NCBI GenBank assembly: GCA_905178155.1 | Contig: CAJINV010000003.1 | Coordinates: 6,229,985-6,293,984, forward strand | Length of the DNA stretch: 64,000 nucleotides | Reading direction: 5' to 3' | Origin: Amoebophrya sp. A120 | Lineage: Eukaryota > Sar > Dinophyceae > Syndiniales > Amoebophryaceae | In this document: one piece after another, positions 60,701-64,000 of the stretch | Layout: each line of letters begins with the position of its first letter | Position numbering within the stretch: the stretch's first letter is position 1 | Notes under the pieces: generated by a model | What the model saw: only the letters and a program-made list of their open reading frames with translations | What the model was told of the DNA's origin: nothing | Database searches by the model: none | Made by a program: the position numbers and the translations under genes

Positions 60701-61632
60701 TGCCACCTCCGTCGTACCACCAGGTGCCCTTCCAAACCGAATCGGTCGGCTTCTCGTCGTAGATGGGTTTCGAATCGCAGTACACCAAAATCGATAGCGA
60801 CTCACGACTTCGTGCCTGTTTTGTGACGTCGTACTCCCGGGGCGTGTACGCATCGAGGCTTTCCCCGACGAATTCATCGCTCACCCAGACCTTTGAGCCC
60901 CACGCCACTCCGTCGAAGCGCAGCCAGTACTGGAAGCTACCGTCCGCTGTCACAAACGTGTCACGGTCCAGCACCAGCTCTAAGTAGTACCATCCTTGCT
61001 TGAGTGGCAAACTGCTAAAGGCCGCACTTCGATCCTTCCATTCGGGGTGTGGCTCCAACTCGATCATGAAATCGTGCGGCAGGATATCCTGACCAAAAAC
61101 GTCCCCACCGCGGCAGAGATGTCATGCTAAAAGGCATGCCAAAAATGTCTCTCATGCGCAAGAACCCCATGAGAAGCGTTCTCCAATGCTGTCCGGCCGC
61201 TTGTCGTGCGGCAATCAAGATGAGACGATCGATTTTTAATGCGGCTGCACTACCTAAACACCCTCTCACTAGCGTCCCGAACCTGTCATGCGCAACAGCA
61301 AAAGCCCAGTTCTTGCCTACAGGGTGGAGACCTTTTTCCTCGGGATACAGTACCGTGGGTTGCCACTTTTCCAGCGTGCTCCGCGTTGGAGCCGGTGGCG
61401 GAGATCCATCTTCACCGAAGCCGTTTGCCACTTCAACGGTATTGCCGGAGGTACCCAGCCACGAAGACAAGCATGGCCTGCCACTCTCCACGAGACAAAA
61501 CCGCCAAGGCTGTCGATCGAGCAAAATAGATTGCCGGGGTACTTGAGCAGTAGCGCGCGCGCGTGGCGCAATCTCTGCCGACAGGCAAACAACGACACAT
61601 GATATAGCCCGAAGCGTGCGCTGTGGAATCAT
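57755..61632 (-). CDS. glycoside hydrolase family 2 protein (beta-galactosidase-like), with a 1-nt frame break
   Basis: Three exons: 61632-61348, 61079-58604 and 58486-57755 (over 1,150 residues). The N-terminus MIPQRTLRAISCVVVCLSA looks like a signal peptide. The sugar-binding domain has TVLPHDFMIELEPHPEWKD and GWYYLELVLDRD, with GVAWGSKVWVSDEFVGE and YDGGGIYRHAFLE. The catalytic barrel has GANAWRMSHNMQNTA, the acid/base Glu in FLWSICNEHL and the probable nucleophile Glu in IIASEASGGYRSRGEYYDDY. The C-terminal part is a beta-rich extension ending in a low-complexity tail. Exon 2 is 2,476 nt, one base over a whole number of codons. The frame break is at about 60025-60050, where the usual loop between the immunoglobulin-like domain and the barrel is also missing. 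Either an assembly error or a decaying gene. Two introns are introner-like elements. Confidence 0.85.
58492..58603. mobile_element. minimal 112-bp introner-like element
   Basis: Terminal repeats TATCCCGGAAAAAACACC and a near-complement ending GTGTTTTTTTGTGGATA. The inner bases also pair (CCATCCATTTTTTGCATG with GCATGACAAATTGGATGG). Perfect direct repeats GAGGA lie at 58487-58491 and 58604-58608. Excision gives DKDGIL-VPTGYG in frame. Confidence 0.93.
61085..61347. mobile_element. introner-like element, family C
   Basis: A 263-bp element, left end TATCCTGACCAAAAACGTCC, right end GACCTTTTTCCTCGGGATA. Flanks CAGGA and CAGTA are eroded. Excision with one flank rebuilds TVL-PHDFMIE, the conserved VxLPHD motif of GH2 enzymes. 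Confidence 0.88.
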
Positions 61633-62360
61633 TCTGTCAGAAAAGGTCCTTAGTTGAATCTAATTCTTGTTTCACAAGAAAGCTACTTTTGCGCTAGCTC
61701 AGCTTCACAGCTGGAACGCAGAAAAAACGCCAATACACTAAGATCTACTTCGGTTGAAACGGTAGGCTGCCACTGCGAGCAAGCACGGAGTGACATTTTT
61801 CACTAGTATGATTCATTACAAGGGCGACAAGGACATATACCATCACGCGTTGTAGAGATAAAGACCGCCTTCACGAAGAGCAAATCCGCTACGAACATAC
61901 GACTTACTTTTTCCCTGAACGATAGCTGGAGCGCGATTCTGGACTGGGCGGGAAAAAGTAGTACCATTACGCACATGCCACGCGAACGCTTGTAGTAACC
62001 TTTCCCTGGCAGAATCCGAAAGCAGCACGAGGGAACAAAGTCTAGCGCTGGAGGTTGTTGACCTGTGTACCACGATTCACGAATCACAATCAACACGATT
62101 TAGAACTTACTTGAACACAGCTCTCTTTCTTCCGCTTTCGACATTTAAAGCGTTCCGCGCCCGCTCGTAAGTGAGCAACTAGCCTCGAGCGGAAGGACTC
62201 AAAGGGTCCCCCGTTCCACAGCTAGAGTGACAGAGTATACAGCCTTAGGGCGAAGAGAGATTTTTGAGGTTCTGTTCAAAGCAAGCACACGGGTTTGATC
62301 ATATAGCGTCTATGACCGATTGTCTCTTCTCGAGGAAGCTACGCACGCTTCGTAGATTCT
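61633..62360. other. intergenic
   Basis: A 97-codon minus-strand frame (61803-62096) has no domain. Otherwise nothing. Confidence 0.5.
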
Positions 62361-63242
62361 TTAATCCTCCTCTTCATCGGCGTTGATGTTGAAGTAGCGG
62401 AGCTCGTAGGTCTTGCGGCTCGGAGCGACGACGTGCAAAAAATCGCGCAGCTGCTGCTTCTTCAAGTACTTCTTGGTCAGGTACTTCAAGTATCTCTTGG
62501 AGAACGGCAGTTCCGCATTGACGGTAATCTTGCTCTTGTCCCGAGTGATCTGTGATTTTTAAAAGTTGGTTATTGGCGAAATATCCCACTGAAGTTTTGG
62601 TTCATTTCAATTTCTTCGCGTTGTACTGTCTGCACTACTCAAAAAATTTCGGACTCACGGAGCGCACGTGACATTTCCACATACTCGCGGAGCGCGCGTT
62701 AACGACTCACGGAGCGTGCGTTATACTGTGCGCAGCGCAGTACAAAAACCGTATCGCAACGCCTTGATTGGGACACACAAACTTTGCGCATCAGCTTCAC
62801 GCTGCTAATGATCTATCTGACTCTGCTACTCTCACATCGAAATAGTAGGAAATACATGCTTGTACCTTCACTTTGTCGCCGAGGTTTCCGGTTTTGTTGT
62901 TGACCTTGATGCGATCCTTGAAGAATTGCTCGAGGCCCGCCGGGTCCATAATGTTGTCATCGACAGGCTGTTGGCAGTCCACCACAAAGGCAACCTGTTT
63001 GCAAAGATGTTTCAGTGATTCTTTTTGAGTTGTACAACACTTCAGAGCTTTTTGAGTTCAGTGATACTTTTTAAGTAGTTCTGGACAGATATAATGCAGA
63101 GGATCACGACTCATACATCATCCTGCGTCGCATGACCAAATAAACTAACACTGCACCAGGAGCAATTTCACACAAAAAAAAGTGATACGTTGACTTTCTT
63201 GCCCTTGGCGACGGACTTCTTCTTGAGGCCCTTAATCGTCAT
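62361..63242 (-). CDS. RPL22: 60S ribosomal protein eL22
   Basis: Component of the large cytoplasmic ribosomal subunit, 123 residues from three GT-AG exons in phase: 63242-63189, 62994-62866 and 62549-62361. The N-terminus is basic ([16 protein letters not shown]). Exon 2 gives [20 protein letters not shown] and [15 protein letters not shown]. Exon 3 gives [36 protein letters not shown] and the signature end YELRYFNIN with an acidic tail. All diagnostic positions of the family are present, and length is normal. Confidence 0.97.
62653..62722. repeat. three short related repeats in eL22 intron 2
   Basis: ACTCACGGAGCG or ACTCGCGGAGCG occurs three times (near 62653, 62682 and 62704), each followed by a CACG/CGCG/TGCG-like end. 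They lie between exons 2 and 3. Confidence 0.8.
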
Positions 63243-64000
63243 TTTGTGTGATGCTTTGTGTGCTAGAACTCTCTACTACTCTTCCGTAGGCTCGTGCGTC
63301 CCTGTTGAGAATCAAAAGACAAATAATTCGATAACAGGAATCGAAACAGGCAGCAAATGGGATCGTGTCAGACAATTTAGAACAATCTACGCCATGATCG
63401 GAACGCATCTCTTCATAGATCCTCCACAAATATCATTTCGGGCAGAACAAGTGGATCGACCTCGATCCTCTGTCGTGACCATCATGATGATCGTCATTTC
63501 CATTGACCAGGGGATCGTTCGGTTTTGATGAAGATCGACTTTGATTTACATTGAGGTAGGGATCATGTCTCTGTGGGGCTTCTCAATTCCGAGATCTAAG
63601 CAAAGCCAAAACTTCCATCCTCAGTCCAGCATTTGGATCTAGATTTTAGCGCAGCTTCATTTTTTGATCATCAGTAAAATCTCGCCGCACGGATCTTTCG
63701 GCTTTCGATTAAACTTCCCGAGAAAGACCGATTCCCTCTGAATGTTTTCAAGCACGAGATCGAAAGAACAAATCAGACTACCTCAGAAAAACGACTTTTT
63801 TTGTGTCGCCGATCCTACGGTCGCTGGATACAAAATACACTGGAATCAAAATTTCAACCCTTCTCTTTTTATCCTCAGACACTTGATTTCGAAAGGAAGA
63901 TCCCAAAACAAGAAGTGGAAGTCCATGTCTCTGCTGTGAAAAAAACATCCAACCATTTATAATTGGGGCGGGAAAAACAAAAAAAAGTGAGTAGTTCGAC
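63243..64000. other. upstream of eL22, no supported gene
   Basis: A plus-strand frame at 63190-63528 mostly reflects exon 1 antisense. No other candidate. Confidence 0.5.

Overview
This window reads as nuclear DNA of a protist. The best guess is a syndinian dinoflagellate such as Amoebophrya, but this is inference from architecture, not from a database match. The genes are intron-rich, use the standard code, and encode clearly eukaryotic proteins (eIF3i, LSG1, eL22, an ARF-like protein, mitochondrial F0 subunit c). Every gene I can support lies on the minus strand, as in dinoflagellate one-way gene arrays. Many introns are small inverted-repeat elements of the introner type, reported from Amoebophrya and a few other algae and protists.

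Layout from left to right, all on the minus strand: PHYHD1-like dioxygenase (1867-3940); unknown protein (4610-6388); mitochondrial-type class I haem peroxidase (7133-9468); three or four poorly resolved small genes (9926-12241); protein with two SH3-like repeats (12499-13291); F0 subunit c (14350-15722); eIF3i (17135-19138); LSG1 GTPase (19856-23058); a coiled/disordered protein and a leucine-rich repeat protein that almost touch (24034-26082 and 26084-28907); degenerate ARF-like protein (29252-30258); transglutaminase-like protein (31117-32559); quinone-reductase-type MDR protein (33567-34724); a large unknown protein (36584-41283); GAF-domain protein (41483-44758); a partial gene containing an 821-bp foldback (44966-46085); a 1,022-residue coiled-coil protein (46624-50463); a proline-rich fragment (51021-51733); a cysteine-rich protein (52193-52636); a Dicer-type helicase without RNase III (53449-56228); a GH2 beta-galactosidase-like protein (57755-61632); and ribosomal protein eL22 (62361-63242).

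The most striking system is the set of introner-like elements, about 14 of them from 112 to 821 bp. Most begin TAT..., end ...ATA, carry terminal inverted repeats and sit between 5-bp direct repeats. Removing the element plus one repeat copy restores the reading frame, and in conserved proteins restores the exact family alignment, without a GT-AG border. One insertion splits the codon of the proton-carrying glutamate of F0 subunit c. Two near-identical copies lie in opposite orientation in two genes. Two other elements now have in-phase GT-AG borders.

The genes do not form one pathway. They are mostly housekeeping genes (translation, ribosome export, mitochondrial energy and peroxide metabolism) mixed with lineage-specific disordered proteins. 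Exon positions come from reading frames, splice consensus and the 5-bp repeats, with no transcript support.
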